The notes under the pieces: model-generated | The model's input: the letters and a program-made list of their open reading frames with translations, nothing else | The model's database searches: none | Told to the model about the DNA's origin: nothing | Assembly (NCBI GenBank): GCA_003216615.1 | Contig: QCIP01000002.1 | Location: forward strand, 62,001 to 126,000 | Direction: 5' to 3' | Origin: Prochlorococcus sp. AG-402-M15 | Lineage (GTDB): Bacteria > Cyanobacteriota > Cyanobacteriia > PCC-6307 > Cyanobiaceae | Length of the DNA: 64,000 bases | Program-made: the position numbers and the translations under genes | Shown: positions 39,708 to 48,630 of the stretch, piece after piece | Layout: each line of letters opens with the position of its first letter | How positions within the stretch are numbered: the first letter of the stretch is position 1

Positions 39708-39807
39708 TAAATTTATAATTGCATTTATATTAATTGTGTTTAAGGGTTAATTCAATCATGAGATCTTTCTTCAGTATTTATAGAATTCGCCAAAGAAAAG
39801 TTAATTA

Positions 39808-40074
39808 ATGGAAGATAATACTGCAAAATATTGGTTCTCTTGGTTTTATGAAAAGTGGGAGAAAAATGCTCCAGGTGAATTAATTGAACAGGGCTTAACT
39901 CCGTCTCAGATTGCTGAGCGCTTTGTTAATGAAAACCATGATAGTTTTATTCAATTGTCAAAAAAAATTGATGAAAAAAATTATGATGCTTTAATAGAAT
40001 TTATGAAACTCTCAGAGAGTGAATTACATATCTTGAAGTATTTTCTAAAGTTAGTAAAGATGAAAAATTTATAA
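39808..40074 (+). CDS. Hypothetical protein, 88 aa
   Basis: Soluble helical protein: SWFYEKWEKNAPGELIEQG, then PSQIAERFVNENHDS and a final LSESELHILKYFLKL. Distant paralog of 28823-29167, with the same order of motifs. It overlaps the 3' end of the SDR gene tail-to-tail by 6 bp. Confidence 0.7.
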   Translation: MEDNTAKYWFSWFYEKWEKNAPGELIEQGLTPSQIAERFVNENHDSFIQLSKKIDEKNYDALIEFMKLSESELHILKYFLKLVKMKNL

Positions 40075-40998
40075 GAAGTTACTAAGTATTTCAAGGCTTT
40101 TTTCCCATAAATTTTTTCTTTCTTTTTTATTAATGGCGAAAGGAGAAGTAGGGGATAGTTTTGGATGACCTCTGAAATTAAATTTAGGACCATAATGATC
40201 ACCCCCTCTTGCATCTGGTGAAGTAGCTGCAAAAAGTTGAGGTAAAGCACCCATCTCAGCAGATTGAAAAATAGGGCTAAATAATTCCAAGGAGAATGTT
40301 TCTATTGGACTAGGTTTAGGTTTTTGAGCAGTAAAGAGATTTGTTTTTGCAATTCCTGGGTGAGCAGCTAAAGAAAGTATATTTTTGTGTTTTAAGTTAT
40401 CATTTAGTTCCAAAGCAAACATTACATTTGCCAATTTGCTATTGGAGTAAGATTCCCATTTGTTGTAATAGTTCTCGGCTTTTAGATTTTTCCAACCAAC
40501 TTTGCCAAAAAATTGTGCTCCAGAAGTAACCGTCACTATTCTAGATTCTTCTTTTTTTTCAATAATTGGAAGTAGCTTTAGGGTCAAAAGCATATGGGCT
40601 AGATGATTAACTGCAAATTGTATTTCATATCCCTGGGCACTAAGTGTTTTAGGCGGATGCATAATGCCTGCATTATTGATTAGTAAATCCAAATTTTCAA
40701 AATCATGAAGAATTTTGGACTGAACTTCAACAACATTTTTTAAATCTGACAAATCTAATTCTAAAGGTGTAAATATTCCTTCAGGATTAAGACCTTGAAG
40801 TTTTTTGATAGTTTGATTAGCTTTTTCAAGCGATCTACAAGTTATGACAACATGAGCATTTTTTTCGGCTAAGGCCTTTGCAGTGTAGTATCCAAGACCA
40901 CTATTTGCACCAGTAATTAGTGCTGTCTTGCCTGTAAGGTTTGGAATATTAGATGTTTCCCAGTTAGAGATTTTAGGTCTTGAAATAGTGGCAGTCAT
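40069..40998 (-). CDS. Short-chain dehydrogenase/reductase (retinol-dehydrogenase-like)
   Basis: A 309-residue classical SDR. Cofactor motif TGANSGLG at 29-36, NNAG at 108-111, and catalytic Ser159 with YSNSK (Tyr184, Lys188). The length and the extended C-terminus resemble retinol dehydrogenase/protochlorophyllide-reductase-like proteins. True Por motifs are not evident. The substrate is unknown. Confidence 0.9.
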   Translation of the reverse strand: MTATISRPKISNWETSNIPNLTGKTALITGANSGLGYYTAKALAEKNAHVVITCRSLEKANQTIKKLQGLNPEGIFTPLELDLSDLKNVVEVQSKILHDFENLDLLINNAGIMHPPKTLSAQGYEIQFAVNHLAHMLLTLKLLPIIEKKEESRIVTVTSGAQFFGKVGWKNLKAENYYNKWESYSNSKLANVMFALELNDNLKHKNILSLAAHPGIAKTNLFTAQKPKPSPIETFSLELFSPIFQSAEMGALPQLFAATSPDARGGDHYGPKFNFRGHPKLSPTSPFAINKKERKNLWEKSLEILSNFL

Positions 40999-41106
40999 TT
41001 ATTAATCCTGCAAATTGCTTTGGAATTTAACCAAAATTTATTTACTTTCCTACTGTAAATACTGGAAGTCAGTATCGTGAGCTCTTTTGGAAGGTACTAT
41101 TCAATG

Positions 41107-41856
41107 TTATTTTTCAATTGCATATTGCCATTCGTTATTTTGAGATAAACTTTTCTCTCTAAGTAACTGTAGTTTCCTACTATTTATTTTAATAACTATC
41201 CCATTAGTTGGATATTTCGTAAATATTTTTCTCTTTAACCAATTTTTTTTATATATTTGGATTTCGCTTGTATGATTTGTGAAGTAACTGTCAGGGGTGC
41301 TGAAGCCACATTTTTTAAGATAGTTAAGGGTTTCATATTGATTAAGTCTTCCATTAAGTATTTGGAAACAGCAAAAGCTGAGACTTTCTCCAATCCCTTT
41401 CTTATCATTGAGGTATTTTGTTGTAATTCTTTGGGAAATTCCGGCAACTTGGTTTGTAGCGTATAGTTCACCTCTAATTTGAAAATCTCGTTTGATAGGA
41501 ATACAATCGGGGACATTTTTAATTTGTTTAATTTTGCTTGAGACATCAAATCCTTTTTTTGTAATAGCTTTATTAAAATTGCCATTTATATATCTAATTG
41601 CAATAGCACAGCCATCAATTTTTGGTTGAATGCTTAATCTTGTTTTTGTAAATAAACTTCCCAAAAATTCTTTATAATTTTCTTTAGCTAATTTTGGCAA
41701 AAGTTTATTATTTTTTTGATTAAAGTAGTCAGACTCTGGATCAATAGGAATAAAGAGCTTCTCAAGTTGCTTAAATGCATCATCGGAAATTATGCCTTCA
41801 CCAATTCTGTATTGTTCATCTAGATACTTAACATCTCTCACTAATAAATTATTCAT
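41107..41856 (-). CDS. Stand-alone NAD-dependent DNA ligase-like adenylation domain
   Basis: This 249-residue protein matches only the N-terminal part of LigA. ISDDAFKQLE is the Ia-domain segment. KIDG at 79-82 is nucleotidyltransferase motif I with the adenylated lysine, RGELYA at 128-133 and GIVIKIN at 219-225 are motifs III and IV, and WQYAIEK at 243-249 ends exactly on the motif V lysine. The OB fold, zinc finger, helix-hairpin-helix and BRCT domains of LigA (~670 aa) are absent. It could be adenylated by NAD but would probably need a partner to seal DNA. Confidence 0.85.
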   Translation of the reverse strand: MNNLLVRDVKYLDEQYRIGEGIISDDAFKQLEKLFIPIDPESDYFNQKNNKLLPKLAKENYKEFLGSLFTKTRLSIQPKIDGCAIAIRYINGNFNKAITKKGFDVSSKIKQIKNVPDCIPIKRDFQIRGELYATNQVAGISQRITTKYLNDKKGIGESLSFCCFQILNGRLNQYETLNYLKKCGFSTPDSYFTNHTSEIQIYKKNWLKRKIFTKYPTNGIVIKINSRKLQLLREKSLSQNNEWQYAIEK

Positions 41857-42132
41857 AATAATTTTGATAAATATTTAAAAATCTTTTAGAAAAAATCATT
41901 TAAATAAAGATTTGAAAATTAAAACTAGATTTAAAAAGTAATTGACAACTAAATATCCTCCTACGCAGAGAGCGATTTAAGAGTATAAAATGTACAGATC
42001 AGGAGTTTAAATTAAATACTTCGATCAAACATATTTACTTAAAAGTGAAACAGAAAATTTTAAGGATTAATTTGCAGACTAATTTTTGAAATTTCTATCA
42101 ATACAAAAAAAATTTTTTAAAATTATCAGAAA

Positions 42133-43287
42133 ATGGAATTCCTATTAAAAGCTCAAAGTATCCGGGACAATTTTGCGAAATATAAAATTAATGATTATGC
42201 AAAATTAAGAAATTTTGATTTTGGGCCAAATAAAGAAAGTTCAGTTTCAAAATTATCACCTTTCATTACTCATAGAATATTATCGGAATATGATTTGATT
42301 CATTATATTAAAAGTAAGTACAAAATCAAAAATTCAACTAAATTTGTTGAAGAAATATTTTGGAGAGTTTATTGGAAAGGGTGGATGGAAAATAGACCTA
42401 AAGTTTGGCGAAATTTTATTTCAGAAAATAATCTTGATTTTGATTATGAGCTATATGAAAGTGCAATTAATGGCAATACAGAAATAGATTTTTTTAATTC
42501 TTGGGTCCATGAATTAAAGCAGTACAACTATTTGCATAACCATACAAGAATGTGGTTTGCGAGTACATGGATATTTAATTTAGGCCTCCCATGGCAATTG
42601 GGAGCAAAGTTTTTCTTTAAATATCTTTTTGATGGTGATGCTGCATCTAATCTCCTTAGCTGGAGATGGGTCGGAGGATTGCAAACGAAGGGAAAACAAT
42701 ATCTTTTTTCATCATCAAACCTCAGAAAATTTTCAAATAATAGATTTAATTCAGAAAAAATAAGTAATAAACAAATTTTTCTTGAAGAATCTAATCAAAT
42801 ACCATTAGAAGATGAGATTTATAAAAATAATATGAATCCTAAATCAGATAATCTGATTATGTTTGAAAATGATCTTCATCTTGCAACCCTTAAAAATTTA
42901 CTTCCGAGTTATAAAAAAGTATTTATTATCCTTTTAAAGAATGAACAAAGACAAATTAAATTGTCTGAATCTGTTTTGAAATTTAAACAAGATTTAGTCT
43001 CTGAATTTGTAGAGAAATTTGATAATGTTGAACAGATTGATCCATATTCACTGGAAATTACTTTTAAAAATATTAACGAAATAGACATCATTTATCCTGG
43101 AGTTGGAGAAAATTATGATTTCATAACTGAGTTTAAAAATTTACACCATAAAAAAATTTTTAATCTTGTGAGGGATGAAGATTTATTTGCTTGGAAATTT
43201 GCCAAAAAAGGGTTTTTCAAATTTAAAGAAAATATTCCGAAAATCAATCAGAGAATATTAGAAAATTATTCAAAAAATAATTTTTAA
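42133..43287 (+). CDS. Photolyase-like protein with N-terminal FAD domain
   Basis: A 384-residue protein whose first ~205 residues are the FAD-binding helical domain of DNA photolyase/cryptochrome: LSPF (41-44), FWRVYWKGWM, HNHTRMWFAS (135-144), DGDAASN (167-173) and WRWVGG (177-182). The N-terminal alpha/beta antenna domain is missing. Residues ~220-384 have alternating strand-helix character (DNLIMFENDLHLATL, KVFIILLKN, EIDIIYPGVGE) and may be a relocated Rossmann-like domain. Repair activity is uncertain. Confidence 0.85.
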   Translation: MEFLLKAQSIRDNFAKYKINDYAKLRNFDFGPNKESSVSKLSPFITHRILSEYDLIHYIKSKYKIKNSTKFVEEIFWRVYWKGWMENRPKVWRNFISENNLDFDYELYESAINGNTEIDFFNSWVHELKQYNYLHNHTRMWFASTWIFNLGLPWQLGAKFFFKYLFDGDAASNLLSWRWVGGLQTKGKQYLFSSSNLRKFSNNRFNSEKISNKQIFLEESNQIPLEDEIYKNNMNPKSDNLIMFENDLHLATLKNLLPSYKKVFIILLKNEQRQIKLSESVLKFKQDLVSEFVEKFDNVEQIDPYSLEITFKNINEIDIIYPGVGENYDFITEFKNLHHKKIFNLVRDEDLFAWKFAKKGFFKFKENIPKINQRILENYSKNNF

Positions 43288-43426
43288 CTTAGTTGAATTC
43301 CTAATCAGAAAAAAAAGAATCCTTCAGATAATTAGGTATAAATACTTAATTAGGGACGACTTTTGCTCTTTAATCCACGATGGATATTGAGACTAGTTAT
43401 TTTTACTTAAGGATAATTTTTTTATA

Positions 43427-43978
43427 GTGCTTTCAACAATTCTTACCAAGTCGTTTAGCAAAGATACTGCTTTATTAATTCTTAGAGTTATAACTGGAAC
43501 TGTTCTTATTCATCACGGTTATGAGAAATTAGCAAATATAGAAAATTTTGCTGATGCTTTTGTCAGACCATTACATCTTCCATTCCCAATATTTTTATCA
43601 TACATAGCGGCATTCTCAGAGATAGGTGGTAGTTGGTTATTAATCATCGGTTTAGCTACAAGATTTGGAGCTTTGGCAATTGTTGGAACAATTTCTGTCG
43701 CTATATATCACGCACTTGTTACTTCAGGTTTTAATATTTTTTTACTTGAGCTTTTACTTTTGTATTTCGCTTCAGCAACTTCAATTGCCTTAACAGGGCC
43801 AGGTAATTTCTCCTTAGATGAAGTTATTATTAGAATCTTGAGATCAGAAGATGAAGATGAAATTACATCTTCAACAAAATCAAAATCTTCTAAGGAAGTT
43901 GAAATTAAAGAAAAAACAAGTAAAGGTGGTTTATTTCAATTTCTTCAAGCGAACATACTTTCAGATACTTCAAGCTAA
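43427..43978 (+). CDS. DoxX-family membrane protein
   Basis: A 183-residue protein with four helices matching DoxX: LRVITGTVLIHHGYEKLANI, then AFSEIGGSWLLIIGLATRFG, VAIYHAL and LLYFASATSIALTGPGNFSLD. A charged, disordered tail follows (SEDEDEITSSTKSKSSKE). DoxX proteins take part in membrane redox reactions, and the partner here is unknown. The start is GTG. The 3' end overlaps a converging micro-gene by 9 bp. Confidence 0.88.
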   Translation: MLSTILTKSFSKDTALLILRVITGTVLIHHGYEKLANIENFADAFVRPLHLPFPIFLSYIAAFSEIGGSWLLIIGLATRFGALAIVGTISVAIYHALVTSGFNIFLLELLLLYFASATSIALTGPGNFSLDEVIIRILRSEDEDEITSSTKSKSSKEVEIKEKTSKGGLFQFLQANILSDTSS

Positions 43979-44143
43979 CTTTTTAGGATAAAGGCTATTT
44001 ATTAATTCTAACCTTTTACGATAACTGTTTCTCTTCTCTATTTTTATCTTAATTGTTGCTTCAGAAAGACTTATAAACAGTCCTATAGCAGTCACCCAAG
44101 ATAAAAAAATAAAAGGGTTTTCTGGAATTTCTGTGAGATTCAT
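43970..44143 (-). CDS. Small membrane protein, 57 aa
   Basis: Begins MNLTEIPENPFIFLSWVTAI, one helix, then a basic tail (IKIEKRNSYRKRLELINS). The LINSLYPKK end resembles the LESLYPSSKK end of the product of 33197-33433, which also has helix and basic tail. Distant relationship is possible. Confidence 0.6.
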   Translation of the reverse strand: MNLTEIPENPFIFLSWVTAIGLFISLSEATIKIKIEKRNSYRKRLELINSLYPKKLA

Positions 44144-44217
44144 ATGAATAATACTTCTTTTCTAAAACTGACTGATCACTATATGTTTTTCAACCTAAAT
44201 ATACAATTTAGAAATAT

Positions 44218-44769
44218 TTAAGGATTAATTTCAACTTTTTCCCATTTCTTAATCTTTTCCCAAAGATATCTTTTATGAATAGACAGTTCTAATTTAAGAA
44301 GATCTACTGAATCGATTTCAAAATTTAGAACTACAAAATTGTCTGACTTGGGTAGATTGGATAATATTTCATAAGAAGATTTCACTTCTGGTTTTTTTTT
44401 CTCTCCAGGAGATCCCCAAAACCAAGAAGATTTTGATTTTTCTGATAATGAATCCCAATAATTTTTGTTATCACTTAATTCACGTATTTTCCCTTTGAAT
44501 CTATATTGTGATTTGGTTTTCAAAAAAAACCATAATATTTCTGCATTAGGGTTAGATTTTAAATGCCCAATTTTTTCACTTCTTCTATCAGTAAAAATAA
44601 TCATTGAACTACTTTTATGCCATCCTCTGAAAACAACTGTTCTTAATCTTGGCTCATTTTCTTCGCTAACTGTTGCAAGCTGTATCCATTTATTAGAGGG
44701 TGATTTCCCCTCTTTTTTTCTTGAAGATTTTAAATCTTGTCTCCAACTTGGTAAGTTGTTATCAAGCAT
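44218..44769 (-). CDS. Pyridoxamine 5'-phosphate oxidase-family FMN-binding protein
   Basis: A 183-residue split-barrel flavoprotein of the Alr4036/PPOX type: KWIQLATVSEENEPRLRTVV with VFRGW, FTDRRSEKIGHLKSNP and AEILWFF are the FMN-binding strands. The C-terminal helical region ends RYLWEKIKKWEKVEINP. The family includes PNP oxidases and F420/FMN reductases; activity is unassigned. The start overlaps the preceding methyltransferase gene by 8 bp. Confidence 0.88.
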   Translation of the reverse strand: MLDNNLPSWRQDLKSSRKKEGKSPSNKWIQLATVSEENEPRLRTVVFRGWHKSSSMIIFTDRRSEKIGHLKSNPNAEILWFFLKTKSQYRFKGKIRELSDNKNYWDSLSEKSKSSWFWGSPGEKKKPEVKSSYEILSNLPKSDNFVVLNFEIDSVDLLKLELSIHKRYLWEKIKKWEKVEINP

Positions 44770-45379
44770 TTAATTTAGGCAAAATAAGACCACTTTTCTT
44801 TTTATATTCTTCGAATGAATCATATTTTGAGAGCGATTTATCTTTTTTTATCATTCTTGGCAGAAAAACAATAGAGAAAAATATTGCAAGAATTACTAAT
44901 GGAATGAAACTCATTGAAAGGATTGCGAATGATAGATAAATTAGTATTTCTCCTAGATAATTTGTATTCCTTATGTTTTTGAAAAATCCTTCTCTGATTA
45001 GATCTTTTTTTAATTTAAGAGAAAAATATTTTTGGGCATCACTAGCAAAGTGTAAAAACACACCAATAATATTTATAGATACAGATGCAGCTATTACGAT
45101 ATTAGGAACAGATTTCTCAGATGAGATAAGAATGTAGGGAGCTACCCAGTAACTTCCAAGGAAAAAAAAACCAGTAACTGAAGTTAAAAAATTGATTTTT
45201 TCTTTAAAATAAGGATCCGGGAATATCTTTTCTTTTAGAAGCCAAAGTAATCCATAAGTACCATGCAGAGCCAAATAAACGTAGGGAGCGATTGTAAAAT
45301 TATCAAAAAAAATCATAAGACCTATCACTACAAATGCTGTGAGCCCCTTATGAAGATTAATTATTTGATTAAGTTTCAT
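44762..45379 (-). CDS. Membrane methyltransferase (ICMT/DUF1295-like)
   Basis: A 205-residue polytopic protein. Five helices end in the SAM-associated motif LIREGFFKNIRNTNYLGEIL followed by IYLSFAIL, typical of isoprenylcysteine carboxyl methyltransferase and DUF1295/steroid-reductase-like proteins. The terminal segment KYDSFEEYKKKSG is also characteristic. The acceptor is unknown. Overlaps the PPOX gene by 8 bp, an operon. Confidence 0.8.
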   Translation of the reverse strand: MKLNQIINLHKGLTAFVVIGLMIFFDNFTIAPYVYLALHGTYGLLWLLKEKIFPDPYFKEKINFLTSVTGFFFLGSYWVAPYILISSEKSVPNIVIAASVSINIIGVFLHFASDAQKYFSLKLKKDLIREGFFKNIRNTNYLGEILIYLSFAILSMSFIPLVILAIFFSIVFLPRMIKKDKSLSKYDSFEEYKKKSGLILPKLNA

Positions 45380-45446
45380 CTTTCTTAATAATCTAAAAAA
45401 TGAAATTATTTTCTGTGGATATAAGCAAGGTCGTCAAAAGTTTTAA

Positions 45447-45518
45447 TGGGCGATACTGGATTCGAACCAGTGGCCACTACCGTGTCGAGGTAGTGCTCTA
45501 CCACTGAGCTAATCGCCC
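45447..45518 (-). tRNA. tRNA-Val(GAC)
   Basis: The minus strand folds into a complete cloverleaf: acceptor GGGCGAT/ATCGCCC with discriminator A, D-arm AGCTCAGTGGTAGAGC, anticodon stem CTACC/GGTAG around TCGACAC (anticodon GAC), and T-arm CTGGTTCGAATCCAG. CCA is not encoded. 72 nt. There is no sign of an integrated element at its 3' end. Confidence 0.95.
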
Positions 45519-45567
45519 AAATTGAAGAATTTTAAATTCCCCTTATAAGAAAATAGCAGGTTAAGTT

Positions 45568-46359
45568 TCATTTTCTAAGTAATTTAACTTTCCACCTTTC
45601 TCTTTTGGTGATTTCTAAATTTAGAATTTCGATAAATCCTTTATTTTCTAGTTCTAGTTTGTCGCCAATTTTTAAATTAATAGTTGGCTTATTAACTTTG
45701 CTTCCATTTAATTTGAGCATTCCATTTTCTATCCTTTCAATAATTTTGGTTCGTGATATCCTAAAACCTGATGAAGCTATAGCGTCTAATCTTGTTGAAG
45801 CTTCTACTGTATTAACAAGTTTTTTTGTTCTTCCAGAAGGTATTTGTAATTCATCTATACAAACTAAATTAGTTTTTACTTTTACGTCTCTCAAATAAAA
45901 AATCTTTTCATCTAGATGCTCAATATCTAAATTATCAATTATCCCTTGTGCCCCCCTATCGCCAATAGTCCATATATCTCCTACTTTTTTTTTATTTACA
46001 CCATTTTCAATTAAAAGGGATCTAAAGTCGTCTTGTGTAGCATTATCAAATAAAAAATTGCCATTAATTTTTATCCCTTGAGCCGGAAAATTACTTTTTA
46101 GCGCATCTTCTTCATTAATGTTTTCTCCTCTAAAGCAAGCTATCCTAGATCTTTGAGAAGAAGAGAATCCTCCATAAACAAAAAAATTGAAATCATTTAA
46201 ATTCTCAAAATCTTTTAAAATTTCTTCGCAAATATAAGTTGAATTAAATCCAGTCCAATAAGTTTCCCAGTGTTTGTAAGCTAAGTTAGCAATATTTATT
46301 AATTCCTCAGTTTCTTTTTTGTAGTTTGAATTGATTAAGATTTCTTTTAAGTCAATCAT
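45568..46359 (-). CDS. Photosystem II S4-domain (YlmH-like) RNA-binding protein
   Basis: A 263-residue protein. The C-terminal S4 RNA-binding domain is ASTRLDAIASSGFRISRTK followed by IIERIENGMLKLNGSKV. The N-terminal part contains GDIWTIGDRGAQGI and RIACFRGE, matching the YlmH/photosystem II S4-domain family. In cyanobacteria the family is annotated through photosystem II biogenesis; in Gram-positives YlmH acts in ribosome rescue. Confidence 0.88.
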   Translation of the reverse strand: MIDLKEILINSNYKKETEELINIANLAYKHWETYWTGFNSTYICEEILKDFENLNDFNFFVYGGFSSSQRSRIACFRGENINEEDALKSNFPAQGIKINGNFLFDNATQDDFRSLLIENGVNKKKVGDIWTIGDRGAQGIIDNLDIEHLDEKIFYLRDVKVKTNLVCIDELQIPSGRTKKLVNTVEASTRLDAIASSGFRISRTKIIERIENGMLKLNGSKVNKPTINLKIGDKLELENKGFIEILNLEITKRERWKVKLLRK

Positions 46360-46926
46360 TTAGCCTTCCAAAAAAATTATATCCTTTGCTTCTGATTGTT
46401 TTATCAAAGCCCAAGGTAATTCAGTTCCAATTTGATTTTCAAGCAGAACAAGCCATTTACCCTCTTTATTAAAATTAATAATTGATCTTAACTCTTTATT
46501 TCTATTGATGTTAATGCTTGCAGAAGAAACTACGCTTCCTAAATATCCTGAACCCATTCCTAAAAGACCTCCAACTAAGGATTCTCCAATGTTATTTAAA
46601 CCGAGAAAGCTGAAAGTAGATAAATTTGTCATATTAGAAAAAGCTATTCCAGCTATAAAACCAAATGGCATTAGCCATCTACTCATATCTTTTTGTCTAA
46701 TTTTTCTATCAAGTTTAGGATTTAAGATTCTTATATCTTCAAAATTTTGAGATTTGAATAAGATATTTGTTTTTGCATTTAGCAATTCTGTTTCATCTGA
46801 TGATATTTTCTTACTTATTGGTGGGATCAAAATAGCTTCAGAGAACATTACTGATTTTTCTTTGAAAACATCAAATAGCTCGATACATTTATAAATGTCT
46901 TCAAATATCACAATACTTTTAGTCAA
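46360..46926 (-). CDS. Conserved membrane-associated hypothetical protein, 188 aa
   Basis: An N-terminal alpha/beta segment (IVIFEDIYKCIELFDVF), a linker (PKLDRKIRQKDMSRWLMPFG), one or two short hydrophobic segments, and a glycine-zipper region (GGLLGMGSGYLGSVVSSA). Conserved architecture in cyanobacteria as I recall it, function unknown. It directly abuts the S4 gene, so they are co-transcribed. Confidence 0.75.
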   Translation of the reverse strand: MTKSIVIFEDIYKCIELFDVFKEKSVMFSEAILIPPISKKISSDETELLNAKTNILFKSQNFEDIRILNPKLDRKIRQKDMSRWLMPFGFIAGIAFSNMTNLSTFSFLGLNNIGESLVGGLLGMGSGYLGSVVSSASININRNKELRSIINFNKEGKWLVLLENQIGTELPWALIKQSEAKDIIFLEG

Positions 46927-47025
46927 ATTTCAATCCTCAAATGTTTGTTTGTTATTCAAATTAATAAAATAAGATACATACACTATAGATTAAGTTAAAG
47001 TAAAAGATTAAAGAACAAATCTTAA

Positions 47026-48612
47026 ATGACAAAAGTTCTAATTACAGATCCAATTGATCAAACAGGAATCGATATTCTTTCACAAGTTGCTCAGGTTGAT
47101 CAGAAGATAGGAATCTCAGACTCTGAGTTAGCTTCCATTATTAAAGATTATGATGCTTTAATGATTCGCTCTGGTACTCAAGTGACTGAAGAAATTATTA
47201 ACTCTTCAAGTAAATTGAGAATTATTGGAAGAGCAGGAGTTGGAGTCGATAATGTAGATGTTAAGGCTGCTACTCAAAAAGGTGTTCTTGTTGTTAATTC
47301 TCCAGGGGGTAACACAATAGCTGCTGCTGAACATACCATAGCTATGATGTTGGCCTTATCTAGACATATTCCAATTGCTAATAGTAGTACTTTGTTAGGT
47401 AAATGGGAGAGAAAGAAATTTGTTGGGAACGAGCTTTATAAGAAAAAATTAGGTGTAGTAGGTTTAGGGAAAATTGGTGCTCATGTAGCGAAAGTTGCTA
47501 ATGCACTAGGAATGGAAGTTTACGGATATGATCCCTTTGTTTCAACTGAGAGAGCTCAACAAATACAAGTTACACTTTCTGATCTTGAGGATTTATTCCA
47601 ACAATCCGATTATGTAACTTTGCATTTGCCGCGCACACCAGAGACAGAGAATTTAGTAAATATGGAGGTGCTTAAAAGTATGAAAAGTAGCGCAAAATTA
47701 ATTAATTGTGCTAGAGGAGGCTTAATTGACGAAGAAGCATTAGCAGAAGCTTTAAATAAGTCATTGATTGGAGGAGCCGCAATAGATGTCTTTTCTAAAG
47801 AACCTTTGGAATCTAATTCACCACTTTTGAAAGTTGAAAAGAATCTTATTCTTACCCCTCACTTAGGAGCATCTACTAGGGAAGCACAAGAAAATGTAGC
47901 TGTTGATGTTGCAGAACAAATCAGAGATGTTTTGCTTGGTTTATCTGCTAGAACTGCAGTAAATATACCAGGTTTGAGCCCTGATATTATGGATAGTCTA
48001 AAACCGCATTTGCAGTTGGCTGAAACAATGGGTCTGCTTATAAGCCAGCTTTCAGGTGGACAGATACAGAAACTAGAAGTAAAGCTTCAAGGTGAATTTG
48101 TTCAACACCCTTCCACACCATTAATAATAGCTAGTCTAAAAGGCCTTCTAAGTAAAGCTTTGGGAGATAGGATCAATTATGTGAATGCTTCTTTAGAAGC
48201 AGATTCAAGAGGTATTTCAGTATTCGAAAGTAAAGATGAGGCAAGACCTGAATTTGCTAGTGGATCGCTTCAATTAACCACTTATGGAGATAATGGCGAC
48301 CATAGCGTAGCAGGAAGCATTTTTGCTGATGGGGAATTAAGAATTATTAGTATTGATCAATATCCTGTTAATGTATCTCCAAGTAGATATATGTTGGTTA
48401 CTAGGCACAGAGATATGCCTGGTATTATTGGCAAGCTTGGTTCTTTATTGGGGAGCAACAATGTAAATATTGCCTCAATGCAAGTTGGGCGCAAAATTGT
48501 TAGAGGAGAAGCTGTTATGGTACTAAGTATTGATGATCCAATTCCTAATAAGTTGCTTGACACCATTATTGAAGTTGAGGGCATTACTAACGCTAATCCA
48601 GTTACCTTATGA
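47026..48612 (+). CDS. serA: D-3-phosphoglycerate dehydrogenase
   Basis: A 528-residue long-form SerA. The substrate/NAD domains include GRAGVGVDNVDV, the Rossmann motif GVVGLGKIGAHVAKVA, the catalytic region with LINCARGGLIDEEAL and PHLGASTREAQ. An intervening ASB domain follows, and the C-terminal ACT domain begins LVTRHRDMPGIIGKLGSLLG. It oxidises 3-phosphoglycerate in the first step of serine synthesis and is typically regulated through the ACT domain. prmA follows 18 bp downstream. Confidence 0.97.
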   Translation: MTKVLITDPIDQTGIDILSQVAQVDQKIGISDSELASIIKDYDALMIRSGTQVTEEIINSSSKLRIIGRAGVGVDNVDVKAATQKGVLVVNSPGGNTIAAAEHTIAMMLALSRHIPIANSSTLLGKWERKKFVGNELYKKKLGVVGLGKIGAHVAKVANALGMEVYGYDPFVSTERAQQIQVTLSDLEDLFQQSDYVTLHLPRTPETENLVNMEVLKSMKSSAKLINCARGGLIDEEALAEALNKSLIGGAAIDVFSKEPLESNSPLLKVEKNLILTPHLGASTREAQENVAVDVAEQIRDVLLGLSARTAVNIPGLSPDIMDSLKPHLQLAETMGLLISQLSGGQIQKLEVKLQGEFVQHPSTPLIIASLKGLLSKALGDRINYVNASLEADSRGISVFESKDEARPEFASGSLQLTTYGDNGDHSVAGSIFADGELRIISIDQYPVNVSPSRYMLVTRHRDMPGIIGKLGSLLGSNNVNIASMQVGRKIVRGEAVMVLSIDDPIPNKLLDTIIEVEGITNANPVTL

Positions 48613-48630
48613 AGTGGCTTGTCCAAGTTA

